Shown piece by piece: positions 11,258-24,200 of a DNA stretch of 57,500 nucleotides (its first letter is position 1; each line of letters begins with the position of its first letter). The notes under the pieces are model-generated. The model saw nothing but the letters and a program-made list of their open reading frames with translations. It was not told the origin of the DNA and did no database searches. The DNA is from Mesostigma viride. Taxonomy: Eukaryota > Streptophyta > Mesostigmatophyceae > Mesostigmatales > Mesostigmataceae. The DNA lies in the NCBI GenBank assembly GCA_009746045.1, contig RPFO01001162.1, positions 986,478 through 1,043,977 of the forward strand. Direction: 5' to 3'. Made by a program: the position numbers and the translations under genes.

Positions 11258-11628
11258 CCGTAGTGGTCAAGATCACTTTGCGACAAACCTACTTTGCGAC
11301 CCAAAAACAGGGTGAAGTTTATACTAGTTTGCGACCCAAAATGAAGGCAAAGTTTTAGTTTTGCGAGCCCATCGACTTGTTTATGGTCAGTGGCTGGTAC
11401 CCAGCTTAATGAATGATTAGGTACTCGCCTACCCAAGTGTTTGACTCATCATGCACTGATTAGGGCCCATGTACTTCATGCGGGCCTGTCTACTTGGGGC
11501 CGTGCGGCACGGCGCAGGCGCGACGCGGTAACATTTGAACTTTGCGACCCAAAATGAAGCCCATGAAAAGTAGTTTGCGAGGTCGATTCGCAAAGTAGTT
11601 TGTCGCAAAGTGATCTTGACCACTACGG
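11258..11628. mobile_element. MITE copy 1 (371 bp, TA target duplication)
   Basis: Terminal inverted repeats start CCGTAGTGGTCAAGATCACT and end with its complement. The inner repeats continue as 'ttgcgacaaac..tttgcga'. TA flanks both ends (11256-11257 and 11629-11630). It has no coding capacity. It sits within the (ACTT)n tail of LINE A3. A second copy in opposite orientation lies at 40280-40648. The TA duplication fits Tc1/mariner-type mobilisation; the autonomous partner is unknown. Confidence 0.9.
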
Positions 11629-11645
11629 TACTTACTTACACATGA

Positions 11646-12242
11646 CGCGAGACCAGAAGAGCCACTTTAGTTAAAGCCTGGGAAGGTACATAACGGCGGG
11701 TGCCATATATATGGCTGATTTCCGTCATATCGTAACGTTAAGGAGACAACCAGCGCAGGCCAGAAATCGGGAGAATCCGGACCATATTCATATTATCATT
11801 CTCAATGAATGTATGTGGCACCTCCGTAATTTATCATTCTCCATGAACATGTATGGCTGATTCTATAGTACTTAGTATGGATACAAACTTGTGTAGGATG
11901 GATGGGCCATGCATTGAAATCAACCGGACCATTTTTTTAGCGCTAGGCCACGTACCAGCCTGCTGTGCTGCCAGGTTGACATCCTTCAGTGGGCGCCATC
12001 CAACCTGAGAAAAACTAGTTACATTTATAAGGTTTACTAGAGCAACCAGAGCACAGATTTGTTCTAGGAAGGGCGCTGAGACGACTATTATCCATGAGCC
12101 AAGCTTCTATACAATGCAAACCCTGGCTTTCATCAGCGGCAATTATCCATGAGCCAAGAGCTCTTCTATACAATGCAAACCCTGGCTTGGCGTCCGTGGC
12201 TGGCCCAACGTGCAGCCGATCCGGATGGCACCGATGGTTTGC
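11646..12242. other. Intergenic, degenerate repeat material
   Basis: This lies between LINE A3 and the sucrose-phosphate synthase stop codon. It includes a fragment shared with 3800-3828 and 46950-46970 (near 11741-11790) and a local duplication of about 50 bp containing 'caatgcaaaccctggctt' (12112-12130 and 12171-12190). No gene is recognised. The 3' UTR of the minus-strand synthase gene must lie here. Confidence 0.5.
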
Positions 12243-15200
12243 TCAAAAGTGGAAGTGCTGAAGCCCCTTCACCACACCGTCTTCGATGCCCACACTCTCA
12301 TCCGCGAGGAAGACCCTGTTGGATCCCTGCAACGCGTTGGGCTTGGCCAGCGGCATGCCGTTGTTGACGAGGACAACCGGTGGCACGCCCGCCATGAGCT
12401 CCCACAGGTCGGCATCCCCGCCGTATCCGCACACCATCATGACACTGTCCAGTGGGATGCCTGCATCGATGCATACGTGGCTGCGATCGGGGCACCAGCC
12501 AAGACGGGCCGGGCAGTTCAAGCACATTGCATTCTAATTAGTTCATAATAAGACAGAAAGGCTGGCCGCAGATATTGCCAATGGTGAGAGCAGTGGCGAG
12601 AAGAAAAAAGGCCCTTTCTAATAGATATCCCATCAGGACCTGGTGAGCATGTCGTACTGTCACAGACATGCAGGCGGTCAACTTTCAGGACGTAATGGAG
12701 GACCAGCCTCTGGCATGTCCGCAGGTCTCCACGGCTCCATTAAAGATACCAGAAGTAGCTTCATGTCAGCACATCCAATTACCCATGCATGCCCCCAGAT
12801 GGGTGTGGCATGAACGAGCAGGCCCCGCATCAATAGCCCGCTACCCTTTGCTCAATGCCTACAGAGAGTTTTCTTTCCTCTTCTCGTATTTCCTTTGGGT
12901 AATGAATCGGTGCTTCACGGAACCCTAGCTACCTTGCAAGCTAAGAAGATCCAAACGCTGGGGCGAGCACACAACAACCTCTCATTGTGTCAGAGAACGC
13001 TCGTTCCCCTGCACCATGTGGGCACCATCCAATCTTGGAAGAAACACAATTTTAATTCTTAGAAGAAACAAAAAATCTTAGAAGAACACAATTGAGACGC
13101 CGCGTGATGCCTTACACTGCCTGCCTCTCCAGGGCTCTTTTCCTACTTCAAACCCCCCGGAAAACCATCCACCCCTCCACCCATACGAAGTCTTCCCCCT
13201 TTCCCATGCATCCGTCCCCCAATCCCTCCCACTCACCGCAGTGCGTTGGCGCGGCTGGCGCGGACCGGCAGCACGTGCAGCTCCATCCCGTTCTGGCAGT
13301 ACACCAGCCGGCATCGGTGGCCGCGCGCCCGCAGCCATTGCTGAAGCTCCTCGGCAAACCCAAGGCTGCGGCCGCTGTCGCGGAACTCCTGTGACGTCAG
13401 CCGGTAGAGGAGGCTGCTGCGGTCATCCGTGATCGAGTCGTCCAATCGGAACAGCTCCATGCCACTGACATCTGCCCCCCCTTTGCGTGCACGCTGGGCG
13501 TAGCGCGTCAAGCTGTCCAGCATGCACTCGCGGTCCCACCTGTAGGCCAGGCGCGCAGAGTACCGCGAGTCATGCACCAGTGGGGGCAGCTTTCCCTGCG
13601 CCTGCGGGGACTCGCCTTCGTCTGCCTGAGGCGTCGGGTAGCAGACCTCGCTCCCGCTCAGGCCTGCGATGAAGACCACCGTGGACAAGGGGATGCCCTG
13701 CGCGCCCATTGCCGCCTGTGGACCACCCGGGGAGAAGTGTGCGGACGCAGGATGAGCACCCACACAGAGTGCATGGCCAACATGAGAGGGGGGGGGTGAG
13801 CCATCACCCCAGTAATGGACGTGAGGGGGGCAACTCAAACGGCAGTGCAAGGGGCGTGACGTGACATGACCTGCCCCCCGTGTGAGAATGCATGCTTCCT
13901 GTCGTTGCATACGCACGTACATCAAAATAACGCCTCCTGGCCACCTATAGCAGACCAACCCTGTGGGCCGGTGTATCACACACGCCGAGACGGAACTGCT
14001 GGCCGAGGTGAAAGGGGCGGGATGCCGCCATCCCGCCATCCCTGCAAACAAGAGCTGACATCGTTATCCACGCCCATTGCTGTGATACGCCGGATCAACA
14101 TTCAAGCAAAAACGAGCCTTGGTAGTGAGTGGTGGAAGCCACCATCGTCAGAAAATTGGCCACCGCTCTTTCGCATTCATTCTCGTTCCTCCCCGCCCCC
14201 CCTTCATCACGCCGCTATACTCGCCCCCCCCCGCGCGCTACCTTACCGCCACATCCTCCGCGGGCGCCGCCGTGAGGATGGCGAATCCGTAGCGGGTCTC
14301 GGCAACCCTGGCGTCCGCCACCGCGCGCCGGGCACCCCTGAGCGCGGCCAGTGCATTGACTACGCTTCGTGTGCCAGCATCGGCATCGTACTCGCTCTCA
14401 TCCACGGCGATCACCACCAGCTTGTCTACGTGCGCTGCCGCGGCCGCCGCCGCCGCCTCCAAGAATCCGCCCGCGTGCCCCGCGCTGCCGTTGTCGCTGT
14501 ACGTGCGCATGTGGGACTGCAGGCTCCCACCCTGGGCGCCTGGGCCGTCGGCCCGCTGGTCTCCGTCAGTCGACAACGCACTGTCAGGTGACACGGGTGA
14601 GCGACGGCACCGTGGGACGGTACACGCAGAAGACGCCGGCAGAAGCACGTTGCGCAAATTTGCTTACGAATTTGTTGTGCAGCGCATCAGGCTGCAGCGT
14701 TCTGCTGCGTAAACAACCAACGAACTGTCGGATTCCTGGCTGGCACGGAGGGCTTGTGCGTGAGGAGACCATGGACATGAAATCAAATGGCTGGCTGCGC
14801 CCAGATGGCGAGAGACCTTGAACACCTCTTGGGTACGCCCAACCAAAAGCAGAAATACACATTCCCTGCAGATTGCCCACAGCCACCCTGCACTCCTTGA
14901 ATAAACACATCCTTGGATATACACATCCTGGTCCTTGCAAACTTCCTGGGCTCTCCTTAGGCTTGCAAAGCCCGCGGGGATGGAGATGAGGAAGCATTAC
15001 CCACCTGCCGCTCCCCCAACGCATCTGCACGCAGCAGCAAGGCTAGCATGCTTTGACAAGAGATCACTACATAGTAGGATGCCAGTTCCAACACGCTACA
15101 GTATTATGCCAGTAGCATTATGCCTAGTCCAACCCAAGAGGACGCATGGGACGTAACAATGGAACGAGTGTTGCGTCCATGACTGGAAAACTGGCTCCAC

Positions 15201-18200
15201 GGCATCACACTCGCCTCTTTCCCATATCTTGCAAAAGGGGTGTAGATGAATCGGAACAACATAAAGAATCCAATCGACTTGTTGGTTAAAGATGGTGGAT
15301 GACACCGTGCAAAAGCAAGCAGGCAGCCACAAGGGCACCCAGTGTTGTTCCAGCCACCCCGAGCCCCGTACCTGCGGTGGTGGCTCTCCCCCCCCGACAA
15401 CGTGCGATCCAGCGGCTTCCTCCGCAGCATCGGTCGCCGGCGCCGCAGGCCTTTGTCTCCCAGCCCCGGCGGCCCCTCCTCGGTGGCCGTCCGCAGGATC
15501 GTGCGCAGGTAGTGCTGACAGTGCGCGGTCCAGCTGTAGTTGCCGATGTTGTCGAGCCCGTTGCGGCGACACTCGAGCCACAGCTGGGTGTCGGTGATCA
15601 GCTTTAGCAGCGCGGAGCCCATCTGGTCCGCGTCATTGGGGTCGACCAGCGTGCCATTGCGGAGGGTGGCATTAATGTCCACCGGGCCACCATTGCAGGT
15701 GGCCACCGTGGGAATGCCGTGGGCCGCCGCCTGCAGATGGCGTGCCAGCATCAGGGACATATAGCATGAGGGACAGCAGTAGCGAGAAATGGCTTCAGCA
15801 ACAAAATCCAGAACAACAAAATCAGTGACAGACGGCAATAATTCCAGCACAGAGTTGGGAGTGGCTATGCGGTCAGCAAACGGTAAGCAAAACCATAGCT
15901 GCCATTGGTTGTAGAAAGTCCTTGGTACGGCATCACCGTACCTTCGGGCGATGGAGAATCGTTTAATGGGCCATGTGTTTAAATAACGTGCCGCCGAAGG
16001 ATGCCGCACCATGGCCCCCCTGGACTTTTGTTCTCCACTTGCCGCCGCTGCCTGCCTCCGTGAGATCACATAAGGAGGAGGAATCCATCCATGGCTCCCT
16101 GTCCATGTTGCGAGCTCCAGCCCCCCCTCCTTAAGCACTTCCCCTCTATGGACTCACTCAATAAACCTTTTATTTCTAGTCGGGCAGTGTAATCTCACCT
16201 CGATGAGACCTCCCTTTCTGACCGCTCACCTCGATGAGCGTGAGGCCAAATGGCTCCATGAGCGCTGGGTTGGTGAACACTCCCTTGGTGTACGCGGTGA
16301 AGCGGTAGATGTCCGGCACGTCTGCCTGCGTGTGCCGCTTGGGCATGGCCACGCATCCGTACAAGTCGTACGTGTCCACCAGCTTGAGCACGGACGTGAG
16401 GACGCCCGCACTGCCGGCCGCCAGCTTGTCGATGTTGTCACGGTTTCCCATGACCAGCACCTTGGGGTGGGGAGGGGGGGGGCATGGGGGAATGCAGAGG
16501 AGGTGGATGGGTGGGTGGGTGGGTGGGTGGGTGGGTGGTGGGTGGGTGGGTGGGTGGGTGGGTGGGTGGGTGGGTGGGTGGGTGGGTGGGTGGGTGGTGG
16601 GTGGGTGGGTGGGTGGGTGGGTGGGTGGGTGGGTGGGTGGGTGGGGTGGGTGGGTGGGTGGGTGGGTGGGCGGGTGGGGCGGGCGGCGGGCGGGCGTGCG
16701 GGCGGGGCGTGCGTGCGTGCGTGCGGGCGGGCGGGCGGGCGGGCGGGCGGGCGGGCGGGCGGGCGGGCGGGCGGGCGGCGGGCGGGCGGCGGGCGGGCGG
16801 GCGGGCGGGCGGGCGGGCGGGCGGGCGGGCGGGCGGGCGGGGGCGGGCGGGCGCGGGCGGGCGGGCGGGCGGGCGGGCGGGGCGGCGGGCGGGCGGGCGG
16901 GCGGGCGGGCGGGCGGGCGGGCGGGCGGCGGCGGCGGGCGGGGGCGGGCGGGCGGGCGGGCGGGCAGGAGGGCGGGCAGGAGGGCGGGCGGGCGGGCGGG
17001 CGGGCGGGCGGCGGGCGGGCGGGCAGGCGGGCGGGGCGGGCGGGCGGGCGGGCGGGCGGGCGGGCGGGGCGGGCGGGCGGGCGGGCGGGCGGGCGGGCGG
17101 GCGGGCGGGCGGGCGGGCGGGCGGGTTGGCGGGCGGGCGGGCGGGCGGGCGGGCGGGCGCGCCAGCGGGCGGGTGGGCGGGCGGGCGGGCGGGCGGGCGG
17201 GCGGGCGGGCGGATGCAATAAACACAGGGTTGGGCAGGATAGCACGCATGGCAGTCTTTGCCGACAAACGGTTACTCCAATGAGCCACCAACCAGCACGG
17301 GTGTCACCGCAGCCTACCACACACAAATGCTTACCCGCCATGACCCCTGGGGTGTGACACAGCCACCCCACGGGACAAGGTATGCATTATATAGTATGCG
17401 CATACAAGCGTTCGAGAGGCAGGGAAAGAAAAACACGGGGAGGGGGGCCATGCATTATAAGGATGTATAAGGCGGGAATGAACCTGGCCATTAACCTGGA
17501 CAACACGGCAGCGTGCTGTCGCAGGGACCAGTGACCTGACCGCCATCGTACCCAAGTGGGAACGTCCAAACATCGGCCGTTATGTGGCATCCATAGACCG
17601 TCACGTACCATGTTGGCAACTTTCCTCCACCACCTACCAGGTTTGCCACCTCCCTGAGCTGCGCGTTCTGACCAAACGCCTTGACCAGTGTGGTGATGTT
17701 CTTCTTAGGGTCAGGGCGCGACATGCCCATCACGACCGGCTTGCGAGGGTGGCGCAGGAAGCGCGCCAGCTGCACGCACGCGGTGTTGGGTGTTGGGTGT
17801 ATTAGTTGCAGGTTCGCAGAGGCTAGACAAAGAAAGAGGGAGGGAGGGAGGGAGGGAGGGAGGGAGGGAGGGAGGGAGGGAGGGAGGGAGGGAGGGAGGG
17901 AGGGAGGGAGGGAGGGAGGGAGGAGGGAGGGAGGGAGGGAGGGAGGGAGGGAGGGAGGGAGGAGGGAGGGAGGGAGGGAGGGAGGGAGGGAGGGAGGGAG
18001 GGAGGGAGGGAGGGGGAGGGAGGGAGGGAGGGAGGGAGGGAGGAGGGAGGGAGGGAGGGAGGGAGGGAGGGAGGGAGGGAGGGAGGGAGGGAGGGAGGGA
18101 GGAGGGAGGAGGGAGGGAGGGAGGGAGGGAGGGAGGGAGGGAGGGACCAAAGATGCTGTGGTTGAATGTAAGCAGGAATGTCGCTGCCTGGACCCCCGTG

Positions 18201-21200
18201 ACTATGGGGTTTGTGACCAAACTCGTGCCCATGCCACGGCTCACCGTCCCTATGACAACCCAACTCTGCGGAGCCAAGGATTAGCCGGGGGTCGATTCCA
18301 GCTCATACCGTCGCTCTGGCACATGAAGAGACATTGCATGCCCTGCTCCTGCGCAACTTGCGTCCAATTGTGCCTAACCTTACGATGCTTCACCCAACTA
18401 CCGGGTGCTCCCAGGGCATTGCGCAAACACTTCATCACAAGCGAGGAGACATGTGCATGTTATTGCAAAGGGAAGTGGTCGGGCAGCCTCGTTCAGGGGG
18501 AGCTTAAATCATAGAAGATGTAGGACGGTGTCGCCCAGGCTGCCACCTACATGCACAAACAGGTAGGCCTGTGGCAACTATCCATTCTGGGATGACACAG
18601 CCGGCCAGGGAACTATAAAGAATCAAGCCATGTCGATTCTAGGCGCTCTTTGCACTTGTAAGGTCAGCCACAGGGTACTAATGGCTGGTGGTTGGTGAGA
18701 GCCACCGCCACCTTGTGCGGGCCACAGATACCAAGGCCTCCCTCCTCCAGTCAGTCCACGCCCACGTGACCTTCTTCCCCCACCGCCCCCCTCCCCCCCA
18801 AATGTACCCTCCGCTGGGGAGCTCACCTCGCGCCAGATTGGGGGCTCCGTTTCTTCCCCAATCGTCTCACCCTCCGCCAGTGTGCGCTGAGGTGTCACGT
18901 TGCTGAAGTCCATGCCAGGGGGGATGACCTGCCGGCCATGGGGGATGCCATCCAGAGCACAGGGTGGACAAGCCGAGAGTCAGGCTCGGTGCCACCCACA
19001 GAAAGACGAGTCATCAATTATGCTAATACCTGAAACGCTTATACCTGAACAGTCATCAATAACGCTGAGACTCCGTGAAGAGAGACATGCCTTGACTTAT
19101 GTAAACGCACGGCCGACACACAGCTGCCAACGCGCCCCTCCATGTCTGGTAATGCACTGCTCCTTCCATTCCCACCTCCTATGTTCCGCACTACCTGCTG
19201 CCTATTCGCCCACCTCCATGTCCAGCATTGCACCGCTTGTCATGTGCCCACCTCCATATCAGGCACTTATCAGGCACTATAACCATTATATGGCCAAGGC
19301 CCTTACTCCATGTCGAAAAACAAACTGTGCTCCCACCTCCATGTCCAGCACGAGCTGCGGACCGTACCTCCACCGGTCCAGCGTGCCTCCATGTCCGGCA
19401 CGCACTGCGGCCCATACCTCCATGTCCGGCATGTAGCGCCCATCGGTTGAGACCAGCAGCGCCTTGCGCGCACGCAGCGCCTCCGCCACACGCGCGCTGT
19501 ACCCGTAGTACAGCCCCCACTGCTCCTCGATCTCCTGCCTCGTACTCGTGAACACAGTCGCCGCGTGGTCCAGGGCGAGCTCCTCCCCCCCGATGCGCCG
19601 CTGGATGTTGTACGTGCGCTCGATCGACTCCTTGGACTGGCGCCCGCCGGCCAGCAGCTGCTGCAGCTTGTTGCGACCCAGCGAGTGGCCCGTCAAGGTC
19701 ATGGGGATACCTAGCACGGAGGCGATGCGAGCCGCGGCCTCGCCCGCGTCGGCGTAGTGGCCGTGAATGGCCAGCGGCATAAGCGGGTTACCAGGCGCAA
19801 ACCCGGAGGCAAGGCCCAGCTCTTCGCTCACTTTCGCAATGTGCTAGGGTGGGTGCAAGGATGGGGGCATTGGGGATAGGGCATCATGCCAATATGGGTG
19901 TATAGTGTAGGTGGATAGTGCATCATGACAATATAGGTGTATAGTATAGGTGGATAGTGCATCATGACAATATCGGTGTATAGTATAGGTGGATAGTGCA
20001 TGATGACAATATAGGTGTATAGTATAGGTGGATAGTGCATCATGACAATATAGGTGTATAGTGTAGGTGGATAGTGCATGATGACAATATAGGTGTATAG
20101 TATAGGTGTATAGTGCATCATGACAATATAGGTGTAAGACAAGCCACACAGGATGCATCATGACAATATAGGTGTAAGACAAGCCACACAGGATGCATCA
20201 TGCCAATATAGGTGTAAGACAAGCCACTCAGGATGCATCATGACAATATCGGTGTAAGACAAGCCACACAGGATGCATCATGACAATATAGGTGTAAGAC
20301 AAGCCACGCAGGATGGGCAAGGGCAAGCGCTGAGATGCATTTTCTTGCCGCACCCGCACGATGCGTTGCCAGCACTACTTACTCCACTGTATGAATATCC
20401 TTTATGAGATCAAAAGAGATGTGTCGTATGGGCACACTCGATAGGATGGATGGGGATGTGTCGTATGGGCACACTCGATAGGATGGATGGGGATGTGTCG
20501 TATGGGCACACTCGATAGGGTGGATGGGGATGTGTCGTATGGGCACACTCGATAGCATGGATGGGATCCCGTAGCGGAGCTCCCTTCCCCTTTGCAGTGT
20601 ACATGGCTCTTGCACAGGTGAGCACACAGGACAAAGATGATCGCACACAACCACAACCACGACAGGGACTGCCAGAGTGACCACGACAGTGACCAAGACA
20701 GTACGACTACGCAGGCAGGTACTGGGGACCGTCTGTCTACATTCTGAGCAACTTTTGCCACGTCCACACATCCAGTTATACTGCCTGACAAAAAGGAGCG
20801 CGCGCACCCGCCCATCTGTCATGCGCACAAACGTACGCTATACAAACCAAGCGCGGCCACCAGGGGGAAGCCACAGCACATTACGACCACCCACCAGCAG
20901 CACGTTGTCCACAAACTCCCAACCCACCAGCAGCGCGTTGTCCACAAACTCCTGCATGAACGGCCAAAGGTGCTCCTTCTGGTAGTACAAGCACGGATCA
21001 CCCATGTCCAGCCGGACCAGGAGCGCCCCCTCCCCCTCCTTGCCCGAGGGTGACGGCGCCAGAACCTCGATCGGTTCCCCGTAGCAGGCGTCCACCTGCG
21101 GCGCCGCCACACGGCGAGTCAGCAGGTCCACACGGCGCACGCCCGGCTGGGCTGCCAGAGCCTTGGCCAGCTCCACCACGTACTTGACCTGGGAACGGCA

Positions 21201-24200
21201 CCGGTTACAAAGGTGGGGCCCACCAGCACGACATGCCATGAGAGGGTGACCGCCACCATGTGAATATGTGCCGCCACTATTTAGGCATAAGCCACCACCA
21301 TGTAAGTAGGTACCATGGGGAGGTACAGGTGGCCAGGTGGACAGGTGCCCATGTCCCAAGAAAGGGCGGCCGTGGTCATGTGTGCCGGGAGGGTTGGCGA
21401 GCGGGATCAGGGCGTGGCCCACAGTGACAAGTCAACGGGCGGCCACGCAAGTACACTGCGTTTCGCAGACCTAAGGGAGAGGGGAGGAAGACCCTGGGTA
21501 AGACCGTGCGAGGAGGACAGGGTGAGGTGAAGACGGGTCGCTGCGAGGTGGATGGGGTGAGGGGAAGACGGGTCGCTGCGAGGAGGACGGGGTGAGGGGA
21601 CGACGGGTCGCTTCGAGGAGGACGGGGTGAGGGCAAGGGGGCGAGGCTAGGGGGCACACAGGGGGAGCAGAGTAAAAGGGTGGGGAAGGGCCTAGCCAAG
21701 AGGTGCAGGGTACTTGCTGACACCACCATCCGCAAGCAGGGATGGCACATGCAGTGGCGACGCCATCCCATGATGCCTGCTGGCAGCTTGTTGCCAGGTA
21801 CTGCGTGCGTGGCATCTTGTCTGTGACGGCAAGAAGCCGCCAGCTACACACGGCCAGCACAAGCCTGGGCTGGCGTCTTGTGCAGGGTGCCACACCTATC
21901 ATGCACATGTCAAGCACATGTCATCAAGCATAGGTCATGCAGACGACCCAAGCGTGTCGACAACGCACTTCCCACGAAGAGCACTGTGCGCATGCCGCCA
22001 CTTCCAAGGGGCCCAGCTCATACCTTTATGAAGCCCCCAATCAACTCCCCTGCGACATTCTGCCCCTTTGCATGCCTCTGCCCCCGCGACCATAAAACAC
22101 AGCAGATGCTTGAATCGTGATTACGAATATAGGGACCTGCTCTCACCTTCATTACGAACCACATCACCTGCCCGAACCGTGACTACTCATGCCACATGGC
22201 CTCTCTTAAGATCCAAACAACAGCAGCGGACGAACTATGCAGACCACAAATCAGACAATTCAAACAGGTAGAACAAAAGCCCTCGGTCCATCACATTGTC
22301 AACAGCACTTACAGGCGGGATGACGCTTGCCTACCTGACATCTGACACTGATGGCCGACAGCCAACAATCGACAGCCGACATTCGACAGTTGACACCCCA
22401 CAAAGCTTAATACCTGTCCTTTATCCCTGACCCGGGTCCACACAAAACCCTGCGGGCGCAAACGCACAAGGCCATGATGCGTGGCCACCCACCTGCCCCC
22501 CCGTGTCTGCATCCTTCCCGAGCTCCATCTCTTCGCCGCGGATGAGGCCGTGCATGCTGTACCGCGTCATATGCACGATCGCCATCACCCCCGCACGGTC
22601 AGGTCAGGGGCTGGCCAAACGTGAGGCACACGTGAATGCATTAAAACAAGCGACGGCATCCAACATGGGCACCACCGCAGGCACACACGCTGGCGGCAAG
22701 GCGATAGACGAGCGGATGGGAGATAGGGATGGGAGATAGGTGGAAGGGCGGACGACGAGAAAAGAGGATGCCAGGGTCACCGGTCGGAATGACAGGGAGT
22801 GTAGCAGGAGGAGCACGCCAGTGGGCGCAAAAGGCAGGAAGCTAAGACGTTCTAGAGCAGGGAGGTGGTGGTCATGGTCCGGTGCGGTGATACTGGGTGT
22901 TATGGTCAGGTGGGGATAGAATCACATGCAGGTGGTCATGGTCAGGTGGGGATAGAATCACATGCAGGTGGTCATGGTCAGGTGCGCGAACGGGTGGTGG
23001 TGCTCCTAACCTGGCTATTACCCAAAACCGTGCACCACCCGACCACGACCCCAAACCGTGTTATAGTTCCTTTAACCCGGTAGGGCCCATGCGGGACATC
23101 GGAGAATGAGTAGGAACAGCACCGTGCGCCCACCTGATCATCACGATGTACAACCCGTGCTCCGAGATGTCGAGGCTAGCTGGTTCCGGCGACGCGGGCG
23201 CGTCCCTGCCCGCAAGCCCGCCCCCCACCTCCCTGGCGACGGCCACGGTGACGGGTGCTGTGACAGCAATGGGGCCCAGCGCGGCTGCCGGCTGGTCGAC
23301 GCCCACCACCTCTTCCGCTGCCGCACGCGCCGCCGACTTGACCTTGCTGGACTCACGGCGGGCCTCCTTTTTCACTGGGGATGGAACGTGGGGACATTGG
23401 CCAGGGGGATGATGGGCGTGGCAGACGATATGACTCCTTGTCCACGGAGGCACGGGCGGAGGAATGACCAGAGTGGCAGCCACAGACACCGTCGCTCCTT
23501 GCCCACTGGGATGCTCATCACTAGATAGTGGATTACCATAATCTGTAATCATCCTCGCTATCATTGTCCTCCCTATCATCACTAGATAGTGGATTACCAT
23601 AATCTGTAATCATCCTCGCTATCATTGTCCTCCCTATCACCACTACCATCATGACCATCACCACAATCGCCATGAACATCATCTCCATCATGGCTATGAA
23701 CGCAAGTGGCAGCAGCCAGCAAGTGTCCGGCAGATCTGGGAAACGCTTGCTCACCCTCTCAAGCACAGGTGCAACGAATGGTCTGTGCAAGCATACGGCG
23801 CACAATGTCAGCAATGCAGACAATGAGACCATATCGCCAGCAACACAGCCAACAAGACAGCCAAGAATACAGCCAACAAGACAGCCAGCAATACAGCCAA
23901 CAACATAGCCAAGAGTATAGCCAAGCCTATAGCCGACGATGCCAACACAGCAGCAGCAGCTGCTGCTGCCAGTGGCCCGGTAACCCTTGTGGTGCATGGT
24001 TGTGCCACATGGTTGTGCTGCGGTGTTGTGCCGCATGGTGGCTGCCAATTGGCTGGGAAAGAGCATGTATCATGCTGCAGGATGCCCCGACACCGACAAA
24101 ACAGGTGGCCCGCATGTGGCCCACCCTTCGCAGGCCATACACCCATCACATACCCTACAAACAGCATGGGTCCCCGTGCCCGCCATGCAGCAGCAGGAGA

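Larger units (their letters stand above)
9922..11645 (+). mobile_element. LINE family A, copy A3, split by a family B insertion and a MITE
   Basis: A plus-strand A element, head-to-head with A2. It holds the last part of the reverse-transcriptase ORF (about 9936-10361), is interrupted by BR (10373-11131), resumes with the A 3' UTR at 11132-11255 ('attatttttctaatgagatt' near 11187), and its (ACTT)n tail is split by a MITE (11258-11628) before ending at about 11645. The coding region lacks the catalytic core. Confidence 0.8.

Noticed and set aside
6935-11645. Twin-priming 5' inversion of one LINE
   Set aside because: Both arms contain the same 3' ORF segment and 3' UTR, whereas twin priming inverts but does not duplicate sequence.
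16176-17371. Open frames of 324-384 codons on both strands
   Set aside because: Only the 16230-16460 part (SPS exon 10, minus) is coding. The rest is the GGGT/GGGC array, open in all frames because tetranucleotides without stop codons cannot terminate.
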